Shown: in pieces, positions 35,301-44,574 of the stretch
How positions within the stretch are numbered: position 1 is the stretch's first letter
Layout of the letters: each line of letters starts with the position of its first letter
IMG/VR virus record: IMGVR_UViG_3300028873_000014
Location: 1 to 64,000 of that record
Length of the DNA: 64,000 bases
Source: a virus
Direction: 5' to 3' (one strand)
Made by a program: the position numbers and the translations under genes
The notes under the pieces: generated by a model
Told to the model about the DNA's origin: nothing
Databases searched by the model: none
What the model saw: only the letters and a program-made list of their open reading frames with translations

Positions 35301-35444
35301 AGAACTATAATCACTACTTACCTTATTTAACCCTGCTTCATACTGTTGGTTACTCCGCATCAGTTGTGACTGGAGAAAACCAAAATCTTCTGTAAAAGGT
35401 TGGGTCTGCAGTCCGGTATCTCCTTGCGAATAGGGATTTGCCAT
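32379..35444 (-). CDS. Large virion cargo/ejection protein
   Basis: A 1021-aa, Gln/Asn-rich, largely helical protein with no catalytic motif visible. It precedes the RNA polymerase gene by 4 nt and follows the Gly-Gly-rich cargo genes. In crAss-like phages this position is held by capsid cargo proteins that are ejected with the DNA, and the composition (N-terminal helices such as YEAGLNKVSSDYSSIV, repeated Gln/Tyr-rich helices to about 420, Gly/Thr-rich linker about 445-475) fits. An intergenic region with a possible promoter lies upstream, so the three giant genes may form their own transcript. Confidence 0.7.
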   Translation of the reverse strand: MANPYSQGDTGLQTQPFTEDFGFLQSQLMRSNQQYEAGLNKVSSDYSSIVNAPLTNNDNIEQRKQYISQIQDGLKKVAPTDLSLPQNVAQAENLYAPFWQDTPMLQDMSYTKYAQGELSKNDAWNSSTDKATRAQSSPYNAQYIQQGLNKLATTDRSNIGKLQRRSVVPFYDIDSDIDAAYKEEGDKGVDTTSVSGNGIVTEHNGIKSKDAFKAWYLSKLGSKYDPQLYITEAVKVQNQKDEILKANPGIDEQTLNQHFAGEQLGKLNSLYQGNIDSFSKLTDQWSQKYNDLYTQIQKQPGKRATPEQVSSLNTYQDKVKTYQEQVLGYSNEFKKYGAGDPTSDNYQKTLQDITEHPEDYLANIQKNIMADNWASGMSVMDTHTKVDLDPRWQAYQTEHDKQLERQIEAAKVSAENWKTEEEYRKSTGRTTKGEPLPGFDPSRSSGWYGDKGTGNADGTGTGIPNPGTGSFTGEATADIAHLPQGLDIVTTIQKQNIDRVSNGVYNPEGLAGALGVDGLSRSDIINFTEGAKAGMNGQHPTTDQANAWNKVKQVLSNNGIPTNDIHGPQEMQQALIQYSALAAGKLLHSGNTDKIIQGKQLIDNYLNISQDRDVVLANQRTYDQAVNSEIFSHPETYGKMITTNPDGTKRYITPVDMAKDFPSVQLGDNNGNKVKDLSPLEFAQLYREGKVKPIGQNALEVDGKVFGVVGINGEHPGMWGAPAGVELEKIMKVNKNSIQNKYGEPGEFSDLQKKASAAVVPHLKGYETGLIAQNLSFDPAIKSQMDMAVGVSKELANPANIDASTAYQEGFTPNNTPNQKKAIDAVRGIIFSKDDMATYTSGPQRTITPEGIPAYAYTFKANAPDKIVGVDGVKISDLAGKTYVLPLSPNANAPYLNSIPQSSGQYVHSDLLYNTKPTVSDPIIQASGFKSVIHPYAPIDGKNTKCDIEIQKAIPDIKHPGQTTWVPIDQSTFNMLKGDRAKTPDELVAITNALLSQHLNGIVSDAKTKEINIPDNAPVLK

Positions 35445-35535
35445 TGATTAAATGTTGTAAGTGTAAAGATAGATAGTAAACAAATAAGATAATAAAAAAC
35501 CTTGCAGGTGCATACATTTTGTATATGTACTCTTT
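35445..35535 (-). promoter_or_regulatory. Intergenic region with possible promoter for the giant-gene operon
   Basis: A 91-nt gap, long for this dense region. On the minus strand a short hairpin (ACCT-GCA-AGGT, 35509-35499) followed by six T could be a weak terminator for the upstream gene. After it, TATCTTTA (35471-35464) resembles the Bacteroidota -7 box, 19 nt from the ATG; a -33 TTTG is not at the right distance (TTTA at 21 nt). It would allow separate control of the 1021, 4349 and 2808-aa genes. Confidence 0.35.
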
Positions 35536-37467
35536 TTATTTTACTTTTCCTCCGTTTACAAACTTCTTAAGTTGGTGATTGGTCATACCTCCAAACTTTC
35601 TATTAACCTGTCCCCCGAACTTTTGTCCTTGTGGTCCTGCATAGATACCTGTAAGGGTCTGGCTTTTTGGCATACCAAAACCTGTCTCATTAAGTCTTTC
35701 TCTTTCCCGTACACCTGCCTGTTCTTGTGCAAGCATCAGTGCTTGTTTCTTACCCTCATCTGTTTGGTAAGCAGGTTGTTTGATCAATTCCTGGTAAATA
35801 GCATTAACTCTTTCCCCTTGACCCGAAGAATAGTTTCCTGTTTTACCTAGAACCTGGTTGTTAAATGCTGCCTCTGCTTCAGGAGATTTAAATCCTCGTG
35901 CTCCCGTAACTGGATCTACAGTAAAATAGGGAGAGGTTTTATTTAAAAAGTCATAGGTCTGCCTGTCCTTCCAGTTCTGTTCTGCCTGTCTGGTAATATC
36001 ATTACGTCCTTCCCTGGTAGCATTATCATATTCCTGGTTAGCTATAACATTCCCCTGATAAAGTTTATTTAACCTCTGTGCCTGTTCTGCCTGTAACCTA
36101 TTGGAGATATCTGTAGTTGTTGCAGATGCTCTATTTGCTATATCAACATTTTCGTTATTGTACTTACCTACTATATCTGCAGCAGTTCTACCAGTTTCCC
36201 CCTGAATAGCTGCTGATGATGCTCTTGATGCTCTACTATTACCCGATAGTGCAGCATTGAAACTTTGTGAGTTAGCTGCCTCACTATTAGCAGCAAGTGC
36301 CCTGGTAGGGTCAAGAAATACCGTATCGGGAGTAGTAGCACCTATAGGAGCTTCCCATGCAGGATATTTATGAATAGTAGCAAGGTTATAGATACTATTA
36401 GCAAGTGCCCATTTATCTGGTGTAGGGGAAGTAAACGGAACATCAGTTTTTCCTGCAACAGGCAAAGAACCAAGGTTATTCCCCGGTACAGGAACACCCT
36501 GTATGTTTAAAGGATCAGGTACTGGATCAGTAGAGTAGTTAGGTAATTTATCCAGATACTCATTAGGTGGTTTCTGCCAAGTACCTGCCCTTATACCATT
36601 CTCATTCATGCCAGATACCATATCTGTTCTTGCTCCCCAGTTACCATCATCAAACTTTCCAGCATTAGGTTCTCCGGCAAGTGTAGTTGCCATTGCTACA
36701 CTATTGGGTTTATTAGCCATTAACCACTGTTGGTAAGAATTAGTAGAAGGATCGGCATTTTGATCAAACCGGAAAGAACCACCATCCTGTGCTATAGGTT
36801 GACTCTGTTGTGGCATACCCTGTTGAGGCATTTGTGGTACTTGACCATCTCCTTTGCCCATTTTCTCCTTCATTCCTTCCTGTACAGCCGCGAGTTGAGA
36901 AAGTTTTTGGGTATAATTATCAACCATCATCTGAGCAGTCTTCTTTTCCGTATTATCGCTATCGGGGTTAGATAAGACTTTGGTAAACTTTTGCAAATCA
37001 TACTTAGTAGCTATTTGTGCAGGAGTAGCAGCTTTTGGTTGATTAAAGAACTTTAGTATCTCAGGGTCTTTAATCTTTAGTGATTTGGTATCGCTGAAGA
37101 TGAAGGAATTTGGAGGTACTGAAATATCTTTACCTCCTTCTGTATGAGGTGGACCATCAACATTCATAAGGGAAGGTAATCCATCTGCAGTAAAGTTACC
37201 TAGTACTTTTTCTTGTTTTTCAGCGTTCACGTTTGACATACCTGGTTCAGCTTCTGGTAATGTCTTACCTACTCTTCCATATGGATCAGGATCAGGATTC
37301 ACACCTGCCATTCCCTGATAGGTATCTGGGTTCCAGCGATTATCCAACGCTTGTGTCCCTGGAATAGCCATCCCGTATTTTGCCATAGGGGGGTTACTAC
37401 CATTATCAGGTGGAGTAATTCTTACTCTTTTATTCTGGGTAGGTGCTGTTATTCGTACTTTTGGCAT
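35536..37467 (-). CDS. Cargo/internal virion protein (crAss-like)
   Basis: A 643-aa protein of a type recognised from crAss-like phages. It has a basic start (MPKVRITAPTQNKRVRI), a TEGGKDISVPPNSFIFSDT segment (about 108-126), TPAQIATKYDLQKFTKVL (about 147-164), a Gln/Met/Pro-rich linker (about 210-230), and helical middle parts rich in Ala/Asn/Gln (about 385-560). The C-terminus repeats short Lys/Tyr-x-Gly-Gly motifs (KFGGQVNRKFGGM, then FVNGGKVK). A location inside the capsid or tail is known for the family and inferred here. It lies 12 nt downstream of the next cargo gene. Confidence 0.72.
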   Translation of the reverse strand: MPKVRITAPTQNKRVRITPPDNGSNPPMAKYGMAIPGTQALDNRWNPDTYQGMAGVNPDPDPYGRVGKTLPEAEPGMSNVNAEKQEKVLGNFTADGLPSLMNVDGPPHTEGGKDISVPPNSFIFSDTKSLKIKDPEILKFFNQPKAATPAQIATKYDLQKFTKVLSNPDSDNTEKKTAQMMVDNYTQKLSQLAAVQEGMKEKMGKGDGQVPQMPQQGMPQQSQPIAQDGGSFRFDQNADPSTNSYQQWLMANKPNSVAMATTLAGEPNAGKFDDGNWGARTDMVSGMNENGIRAGTWQKPPNEYLDKLPNYSTDPVPDPLNIQGVPVPGNNLGSLPVAGKTDVPFTSPTPDKWALANSIYNLATIHKYPAWEAPIGATTPDTVFLDPTRALAANSEAANSQSFNAALSGNSRASRASSAAIQGETGRTAADIVGKYNNENVDIANRASATTTDISNRLQAEQAQRLNKLYQGNVIANQEYDNATREGRNDITRQAEQNWKDRQTYDFLNKTSPYFTVDPVTGARGFKSPEAEAAFNNQVLGKTGNYSSGQGERVNAIYQELIKQPAYQTDEGKKQALMLAQEQAGVRERERLNETGFGMPKSQTLTGIYAGPQGQKFGGQVNRKFGGMTNHQLKKFVNGGKVK

Positions 37468-37478
37468 AAGTTTTTATT

Positions 37479-39875
37479 TTATAGGTACTCTACTTTATAC
37501 CCCATTGATTTTAATCGAATTATTTCGTGATCAGGTAAGTCAACTTCTTGTGCTCCCATAGACACACCACCACCATTTTGCATATATCCCCCATACCTAC
37601 CTTGTGGGGCGTAATACATACCTGGAGCACTTGGAGTATTATCAGAAGGACGGAAAGTACCTGTATTTGGGGTGTAGTCACCTCTGTTTCCTTGGGTATT
37701 TAACCTCTGTGCCCCGAAAGTGTTATCAGATAATCCTTGGTTCTGGGTAAACTGGTGTAGCTGTCTTTGATTCTTTTGATCATTAAAGTAGGATGCAGTT
37801 ACTAAACCTGCTCCCAGTAAGTTATCAAACTCATGATTAGCAAAACCTAATCCGTTATTACCTCTATGAGAACTTCCCCCAGGACCAGACTGTGATGTTG
37901 TCATAGGTGCATTTTGTACCATCGGTTGAGTACTAGGTGTAGTAGGAGATACCATTGGTTGATTGTTATTATCTACCTGTGGTTCATTTGCATACGCTGC
38001 AGTTACAGGATTATTAGGGTCTGTAGCAGGGTTATATCCACCATCTTGCATGAATTTCTGTAGACCACCATATTCTTTTTTTGACCAAGATTTACTGTTC
38101 CTGGCAAAATTGGCCATCTGTCGTACATGTGGGTCAGAACTATGTAAAGCCTCTTCTGTAGTTTTACCTGTCCTTTTTTTATATGCAGTAAATTTACCTT
38201 TGTTCTCAGGCTTAATTTTAATACTACCACCATCTTTCATCTCTTCTGCCATACCTCCTTCCTGATAGCTCATACCACCAGTACCATATCTGTCTACTAC
38301 TCCTCCATTAGCAAGATATGCATACTCCATTGGTTCGGGCAGATAACCACCGAACTTTGACCAGGAAGTACCATTCATAGTAGAACCTCCTTTTCTTGGT
38401 TGCCCTGGTCTTTCTTCATTCCTTGTATCATCTATAAACTGTACCCCACCACCATTTTGATAATTAGGCATTGGGGCATAGGTATTTTGATAAGATAAAT
38501 ACCCCCCAAGTTCAGCACCCATCATACCGTTCTGTGTTCTCATAAACTCATGAGGACGTACTTGTGGGTTAACATAGTTAGGGTCGTTATTAGTAGCAAA
38601 GAAAGGTCCACCGAGTTTTGCAAGACCTTGTTGCTGTCTAACAGAGTCTATGGAATAATCGGTATCTTCCCCTGTATGCCAATTATCCTGTTGGGGTCTT
38701 GACATACCTTTTGGCGTAGGAGAATACCCCGCATTAGTATTACCTGCTACAGGGGAAGGTTGTTGGTATTGAGGGGGATAGTTATTATCTCTTGGATAAT
38801 ATCTAAGACCTTCTTTATCACCAGCATCATACATATCCCCATAATCCTGGAAACCTTTGAGCATATTACCAAGGGCAGATACTCCACCACCCTGTTGCAT
38901 CTTTTTACCAGACATGTATTTTTTCATGGTCGGATCAGTTTTAAGTTCCTGTATACGTTTATTAACCTTATTTGCATAGTCGGGATCACCAGGATTATAT
39001 CCGGCAATACCTTTCTGTTTGATATAGTCAGCAGTTAAGTCCATCAAAGGTACTTTACCTTGAGGGATTTTAGCACCTTGTGTATTACGATAAGTATCTA
39101 TTAGTTGTGGGTGTTGGCGTAGGTAACTTTCTGTACTATCGGCATTTGTGATATTAGCCCCCATACCAGTATTATCTCTTACCACATTTACCCCCGGGAC
39201 ACGATGATCTGCAAGGAAGAGTGTGTTATACTCAGGTTTGTACTTTTCAGCAACATTCCACCCACTCATTACCTGATTCTGATCAGTATTATTATATCCA
39301 TGTGATCCGAGAGCAGTTTCCTGTCCTGCAACACCTAACATGGTATAGGGGTCAACTCCTTTACGTTTTGCACTTGCAACTATATCATCAAGTAATTGAG
39401 TATCTACATTAGCTCCCCGGAAGTTACCATTATTAAGTTTAATGGTATTTTCTCCAAAGTACTGCTTATTATCTATATGATTCTGAGCCTCTGTAGATAA
39501 ACTATCCTGTATAGTAGATAACCTGTTAATATTAGGGTACTTCATACCATAGTTATCCATTGGCGCAGTAGTACTATTATCCACTACTTGTTTTACCGGA
39601 CCAGGTAGATATATACTAGGGGTTACACCTGAATAAGTTCCTCCTTGTTGATATCTTACAGGTATTTCTTTAACTACTTGGCCAGGAAATTTATAATCTC
39701 TTCCGGGGTACATCATAGAACTTGCTCCAGTATTATCTACCCCCAGAACAGGATGAGGTACACCTTTCATAGTAATATCTGAAGAGTTTATGTAGTTTAC
39801 AGAGTTATCTTTATCAGGCGAATCGTATTTAAAGCCCTCTATGGAAAACCCTCCTGTCTTAAACTTCTTCTTCAT
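37479..39875 (-). CDS. Gly-Gly-rich virion protein with lytic transglycosylase-like domain
   Basis: A 798-aa protein. Residues about 160-290 look like a lytic transglycosylase or Slt-type domain: LLDDIVASAKRKGVDPYTML then AGQETALG with probable catalytic Glu186. Such a domain in an internal virion protein would open peptidoglycan during DNA entry. The rest is low-complexity with many (M/Y)Q-x-GG motifs (RYQQGG, MQQGGG, YQNGGG, MQDGGY, MQNGGG). Near the end is a conserved block: IKPENKGKFTAYKKRTGKT, then NFARNSKSW. I associate this block with Bacteroidota phage structural proteins. The open frame begins at TTG 39926, overlapping the muzzle gene by 35 nt; ATG 39875 (MKKKFKTGG) avoids that and is preferred. 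Confidence 0.7.
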   Translation of the reverse strand: MKKKFKTGGFSIEGFKYDSPDKDNSVNYINSSDITMKGVPHPVLGVDNTGASSMMYPGRDYKFPGQVVKEIPVRYQQGGTYSGVTPSIYLPGPVKQVVDNSTTAPMDNYGMKYPNINRLSTIQDSLSTEAQNHIDNKQYFGENTIKLNNGNFRGANVDTQLLDDIVASAKRKGVDPYTMLGVAGQETALGSHGYNNTDQNQVMSGWNVAEKYKPEYNTLFLADHRVPGVNVVRDNTGMGANITNADSTESYLRQHPQLIDTYRNTQGAKIPQGKVPLMDLTADYIKQKGIAGYNPGDPDYANKVNKRIQELKTDPTMKKYMSGKKMQQGGGVSALGNMLKGFQDYGDMYDAGDKEGLRYYPRDNNYPPQYQQPSPVAGNTNAGYSPTPKGMSRPQQDNWHTGEDTDYSIDSVRQQQGLAKLGGPFFATNNDPNYVNPQVRPHEFMRTQNGMMGAELGGYLSYQNTYAPMPNYQNGGGVQFIDDTRNEERPGQPRKGGSTMNGTSWSKFGGYLPEPMEYAYLANGGVVDRYGTGGMSYQEGGMAEEMKDGGSIKIKPENKGKFTAYKKRTGKTTEEALHSSDPHVRQMANFARNSKSWSKKEYGGLQKFMQDGGYNPATDPNNPVTAAYANEPQVDNNNQPMVSPTTPSTQPMVQNAPMTTSQSGPGGSSHRGNNGLGFANHEFDNLLGAGLVTASYFNDQKNQRQLHQFTQNQGLSDNTFGAQRLNTQGNRGDYTPNTGTFRPSDNTPSAPGMYYAPQGRYGGYMQNGGGVSMGAQEVDLPDHEIIRLKSMGYKVEYL

Positions 39876-39891
39876 GTTACCAAAGTTATGA

Positions 39892-42800
39892 TTATCTAGG
39901 TGATATTTGGTTATTCGTCTTGGCAAAAAGTATACTAATTGAGTTAATTCCCGGTAGTAACTTTCTTAAAAATATTCTACTGTTCCTGGCCCTCATTCTC
40001 TTTCTCTGTAGTGGGGGTTTAGCAGGATCTATATATAAACTGTTTATAGAAAAGGTATATCCGTTCATATCAGTGTTGAACATATTAACAACATCAAGAT
40101 CGAACTGCCCTCTATCGGCTGTCATATCATAGAAAGTGTTAAATCTCCATGTATTCTCTACCCGTGAATAAAGTATCTGTTGACCTGCAGCATCTGCAAA
40201 TGGGTAACTCTGTGCCAGATAAGGGTTATCCCAGGGTCTTAAATTCAATTGCAAGAGTCCACTATTTTGTTCCCTGTTCCAGATAATCGCTTCATCTACA
40301 AAATTGTTATAGTTAAGATACTTATCTGTATTATTCTGTCGGTAGAGATAGGATTCTATGATCACTTCAACGTTCTGTAAAGTAGTTACCGTAGGTCCGG
40401 TAGTTATAGGATATTCTATCTCAAAAGGAAACTGTTGTCCATAATAGTTACAGAACAGGTCTATCCGTTTGTTATGTCTCCATAACTCATTACCTGTACC
40501 ATAAGTAGTTTCAGTAGTGAGGAAGTGGGTTTTAGCAGCTATTATTAAAGAAGGATGCCAATCATGAAAAGAGACAAACTTCTTATCTTTAGGGGAGTAA
40601 CTAAGTGTCCAGGAACAGTCTATGAAATACTGTGAGTTGGTAAGTTCTATAGGTATAGGATGTGGTGCACGTACTTCTACTCCAGGTGTAAATGAAATAC
40701 CACCTGAGTAATAAAACTGATCACCGATAAGAGTTATAGAACCAGGGTTTATAGCATAGAAATCTTTCTTGGTTATATATACCAGTTCATTAATATTATC
40801 ATAGGTCATTTGCATACCTACCCCCGCTACAGGATTGTCATAGAGGGGGTAACTTGGAAATTGTTTGAGTAGATACGATGGCATATATAGAGAACACCAG
40901 TATTTCATACCGTCTTCTGTAATATCTATCATCGACTCACCTTTGTTATAGTAAGTTTTGTTAGGGGCGTAGTGGAGTATCTTACCAGTAGTTTGAGATA
41001 CCCACATAACTCCGTAAGGGGTAGAGATGATACCGTATCTGCTTTGACAGGAACCATACTGGTAACTATCATCCACGTTAGTAATACTCTGTAGTGCCTG
41101 ATTAAATAATGATCCTGTACCTATAGTATATTCAGTACCACTTTTACTACCCATTGTCTCCACCCCGGTAAAAGATTGAGGAGCCTGATCGTCCAGGAGA
41201 ATTAACGCACCTGTTTTATTAATATCCTTAATAGCTGTAACCTTAGTAGGAAAGTCCTTGTAGTTATTAGGTAAAAACATCTTCCAGTTATCCTTTCTTA
41301 GTTCTTCCTCCTGGGGCAGAGAATAAGTTATTCTTCTCGGGTAGTAGTTATAACAAGTATATGCAAGTACCGGGTTATAATCACGATCTAAGCATTTACC
41401 CCAAGACAGGAACTGATCCCAAAACTTGGAAGCAGATAATGAGTAGTCATACTTGTACAGAGTATCGCTCTTGATAATATCACTACGAAAAAGATATGCC
41501 AGTGATGTATACCCATATGGGTCATAGAACCTTTTCTCATCGACATCTTCCCAATCCCTAAATCCTACATTCACTTCACTCTCTACATAGAAATCCCTTA
41601 CACCATTATTGAACAGGTAGAAATAACCATTCTTTAGCCAGAATCCTGACGCAGTACTGGGACCTACTTCATCGAGATGCCAATTTGCACCAGCGTTATT
41701 CCAGAAATCGTAATAAACCTTGTTGTTGTTTATCCAATACCGGGGATAGGGAACATTTTCAACAGTAGTATAATCGTATTGAAAGTCTTCATTTTCTGAC
41801 ACTAGCCAATCATTGAAAAACATCATTGCGTTCTTCTCTGTATACCTGGTAATGTATATATCCCCACCAAAGATTACTCCAGTAGACATTACGGAATTAC
41901 TATACGTCTGCATACAGGAGATAAGTACCTGTTTGGGACTATCTACATCACCGTATTGAGCAGGTTGAGGAATACAATAAGCACCATACCAGGAAACTAT
42001 AGGTGCTGTATATGGGCCTATTATAGTTGAAGAAGCAGTTCCTGTAAATACTCTACCGTAACTATCAGCAATACCCAGGGTATTGGGGGCCTGACCCAGA
42101 GTAAATCTACTGGCATCTGCAAAAGGTGCAGTATTGTATGGAGCAGGTAAATTAGGTAAACCATCTATGTTCATTAATACATAGTTGTTCCGGTAGAGAT
42201 TATTAACATCATAGTTATTACCTACAACATCAGAGAAACTTTGAAGATGACCTCTTACATATTCGTAATTAGCCATTACTTCATAGTGTTGTCCTGTAAC
42301 TACCGGAGTATCATAAAACCCATGAGAATCGTATTGCCATGCATATTGTCGTGCAGGAACTAAACCATTAACAATGTTCAATATCTGCTGAGATATAACC
42401 TTAATTTGGATAGGTGCTAACATAGCTGTTACAGTTATTCCTACAGCAAGTCCTGCTATATAGATAGCATCTGAGGTTGCCCCTAATGATCCATCGGGAG
42501 CAACAGCATAACTTAAAGGTATTTCTATTGGTAAATCTCTGGTAGCAGCTAATTTTAAATTTGTACCACCTACTGTACCACTATTTAGTATAAGTAATAA
42601 CCCTTCTAAAATACTTATAGAATCAGCTAATACAGTTGCCATATTAGTAAGTACCTTAAACATAGGATGCTTATAACTTTCTGCAAAACTACCTACAGAA
42701 GTACCCGCAAGTGCCATGTATAGGTTTACATTACCTGTACCAAGATTAGGGTGTTGAAAAGAAGTATCAGGAGAATGAAAAGATACTAAGTTATTATAGA

Positions 42801-44574
42801 TAGTATCAGAAGTATTCCCCCTAGTAGGATCATCTGTGTCAACCCCTCCGACAGTAGCAATAGTTTGGGAAGTGGTCAGATATATATCAGGGTTAAGATC
42901 ATCATATCCATAGTTTTGAAAAAGCCCCAGAGAACCATCGGGGTTTGTATACCCCCGCATGTGGTTAAACATACCTTTGGCGATAATACTTTTATTCCCA
43001 TCACGTACCGCACGAAGTATCTCATATCCCTGAATATTGGGAATAACCACACCATTATTATCTACAGGAGGTTGGATATTATCAAAGTACACACCCATAA
43101 CAGTAATAGTATTTACTGTACCATAACCGTTAAAATGAGATAAGATAGTACCACCAAAAGTAGCCTGGTTAGGGAATTTATGATGCATGATGGGTTGACC
43201 ACAAAGGCTACCCCAAATAGTCGGCTCATTGTTAGGATAGGGAAGTACTGAGGAATACCCTGCAAATCTACCGGAAGCAATAGTTACCCCACCATCTCCT
43301 ACAGAAGGTCCTCCTAAGGATAATGTTGCGGGTGTTCCCCCAGGTAATCCCGGGATATGATAGGAAGCTGACTTATCTCCTGTTGTATAAACCCATCTTA
43401 CATAGTACGCATATACCTCATCCATAAGGTGAGACACATTCATGGGAGAGCCATTTAAACCCCCCTGATGGTAATAATCGCCAGGATATTGTACAGCTAC
43501 CCAATTTGCTATTATCTGGTTGGCAAGAGGTTGATAGTTAAAATCAGGTTTTTCATAAGTACCAACCCGTAGTAAGTAGTTGGAAACATTGTATATAGCA
43601 TCGCTCTTATCTATAATAGGATTAGAAATAGGTAAGATAGTAAGTGGTATATTTATAAGTTCTGGATTAAGATTTGGTATAGATATAGTCTGTAGGGTAC
43701 TATTAAATATGCCATATCTCTTAGCCTGTACCTGAAAGTTAGACATAGCAATTACTACTATTTCTATCTCGGGGAATATTATTGTAGTTTCAGTACTGAT
43801 ACCGGAAATATTTAAGATAAGTGACCCTGCGTTATTACTATGTGCAAAAGTAGATTGTACATTAGAAAGAGCTACAAAGTCAGTACAGGGTATACCATTA
43901 ATGGCATATCTCATACATACCTGGTAAGAACCATTAGGTAGTGATCCTGCCCCAGGAGCCTTAACTATTGTTAGACAAGGTATAGTAAACTGTGGGGATA
44001 ATCTAAGTTGTTCTATATCTATTAAGTTGGTATTTACACAAGTTATACAAGCTGCTATAGTAGTACAGTCTTGTACCCAGGGGTTTGGATATAGGAAAGC
44101 AGTATCTAACATTCTATCGGGGTTTAACCCCCCATCACTCCAATATACATCAAAGCCACAATCAAAGTTTCTACGGGCAGCTCCTGTAATTAAGTTAGTA
44201 GTATTAAACCCCAACCCCGGGAGACCTGATGATATGGTAGCAACATCATTGAGTAAAGTTGTATACATACCAGTACCTTCTACGTATAGTCCAATCTCTG
44301 AGTAAGTATTATTAGTAGAAAAAAGTATCCATTGATCTTGAGTAAGTAGTACAGAACCTATTAGGGTATAGGGGATAACAGTTTCCATAATATTCCCGCA
44401 CTCTGTATGTACCCCACTACCCGTTTGACCATCCGGAAGTACTATTGTGGCATTTCTGGCATGAGTATAACTATGTTGTTTCTCCTGACCATCTATGGCA
44501 TCTTTATATAACCCACCAGCAAGTTGCGTAGTAGTACCCGGAATCTGTTGCTGTTGTTCTTCTTTCTCTGCCAT
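39892..44574 (-). CDS. Large tail muzzle/nozzle-like protein
   Basis: A 1560-aa beta-rich protein resembling the large tail muzzle (tail tube nozzle) proteins of crAss-like phages. Evidence: the start (TTTQLAGGLYKDAIDGQEKQ, then YTHARNATIVLPDG and TECGN), the motif DVYWSDGGLNPDRML (about 159-173), great length, and position between ring proteins and cargo genes. Family role: it forms the distal tail tube through which cargo and DNA leave. It contains one hydrophobic stretch (about 690-740) that may be a membrane-active segment or buried core. Start coupled to the ring gene as TAATG. Confidence 0.75.
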   Translation of the reverse strand: MAEKEEQQQQIPGTTTQLAGGLYKDAIDGQEKQHSYTHARNATIVLPDGQTGSGVHTECGNIMETVIPYTLIGSVLLTQDQWILFSTNNTYSEIGLYVEGTGMYTTLLNDVATISSGLPGLGFNTTNLITGAARRNFDCGFDVYWSDGGLNPDRMLDTAFLYPNPWVQDCTTIAACITCVNTNLIDIEQLRLSPQFTIPCLTIVKAPGAGSLPNGSYQVCMRYAINGIPCTDFVALSNVQSTFAHSNNAGSLILNISGISTETTIIFPEIEIVVIAMSNFQVQAKRYGIFNSTLQTISIPNLNPELINIPLTILPISNPIIDKSDAIYNVSNYLLRVGTYEKPDFNYQPLANQIIANWVAVQYPGDYYHQGGLNGSPMNVSHLMDEVYAYYVRWVYTTGDKSASYHIPGLPGGTPATLSLGGPSVGDGGVTIASGRFAGYSSVLPYPNNEPTIWGSLCGQPIMHHKFPNQATFGGTILSHFNGYGTVNTITVMGVYFDNIQPPVDNNGVVIPNIQGYEILRAVRDGNKSIIAKGMFNHMRGYTNPDGSLGLFQNYGYDDLNPDIYLTTSQTIATVGGVDTDDPTRGNTSDTIYNNLVSFHSPDTSFQHPNLGTGNVNLYMALAGTSVGSFAESYKHPMFKVLTNMATVLADSISILEGLLLILNSGTVGGTNLKLAATRDLPIEIPLSYAVAPDGSLGATSDAIYIAGLAVGITVTAMLAPIQIKVISQQILNIVNGLVPARQYAWQYDSHGFYDTPVVTGQHYEVMANYEYVRGHLQSFSDVVGNNYDVNNLYRNNYVLMNIDGLPNLPAPYNTAPFADASRFTLGQAPNTLGIADSYGRVFTGTASSTIIGPYTAPIVSWYGAYCIPQPAQYGDVDSPKQVLISCMQTYSNSVMSTGVIFGGDIYITRYTEKNAMMFFNDWLVSENEDFQYDYTTVENVPYPRYWINNNKVYYDFWNNAGANWHLDEVGPSTASGFWLKNGYFYLFNNGVRDFYVESEVNVGFRDWEDVDEKRFYDPYGYTSLAYLFRSDIIKSDTLYKYDYSLSASKFWDQFLSWGKCLDRDYNPVLAYTCYNYYPRRITYSLPQEEELRKDNWKMFLPNNYKDFPTKVTAIKDINKTGALILLDDQAPQSFTGVETMGSKSGTEYTIGTGSLFNQALQSITNVDDSYQYGSCQSRYGIISTPYGVMWVSQTTGKILHYAPNKTYYNKGESMIDITEDGMKYWCSLYMPSYLLKQFPSYPLYDNPVAGVGMQMTYDNINELVYITKKDFYAINPGSITLIGDQFYYSGGISFTPGVEVRAPHPIPIELTNSQYFIDCSWTLSYSPKDKKFVSFHDWHPSLIIAAKTHFLTTETTYGTGNELWRHNKRIDLFCNYYGQQFPFEIEYPITTGPTVTTLQNVEVIIESYLYRQNNTDKYLNYNNFVDEAIIWNREQNSGLLQLNLRPWDNPYLAQSYPFADAAGQQILYSRVENTWRFNTFYDMTADRGQFDLDVVNMFNTDMNGYTFSINSLYIDPAKPPLQRKRMRARNSRIFLRKLLPGINSISILFAKTNNQISPR

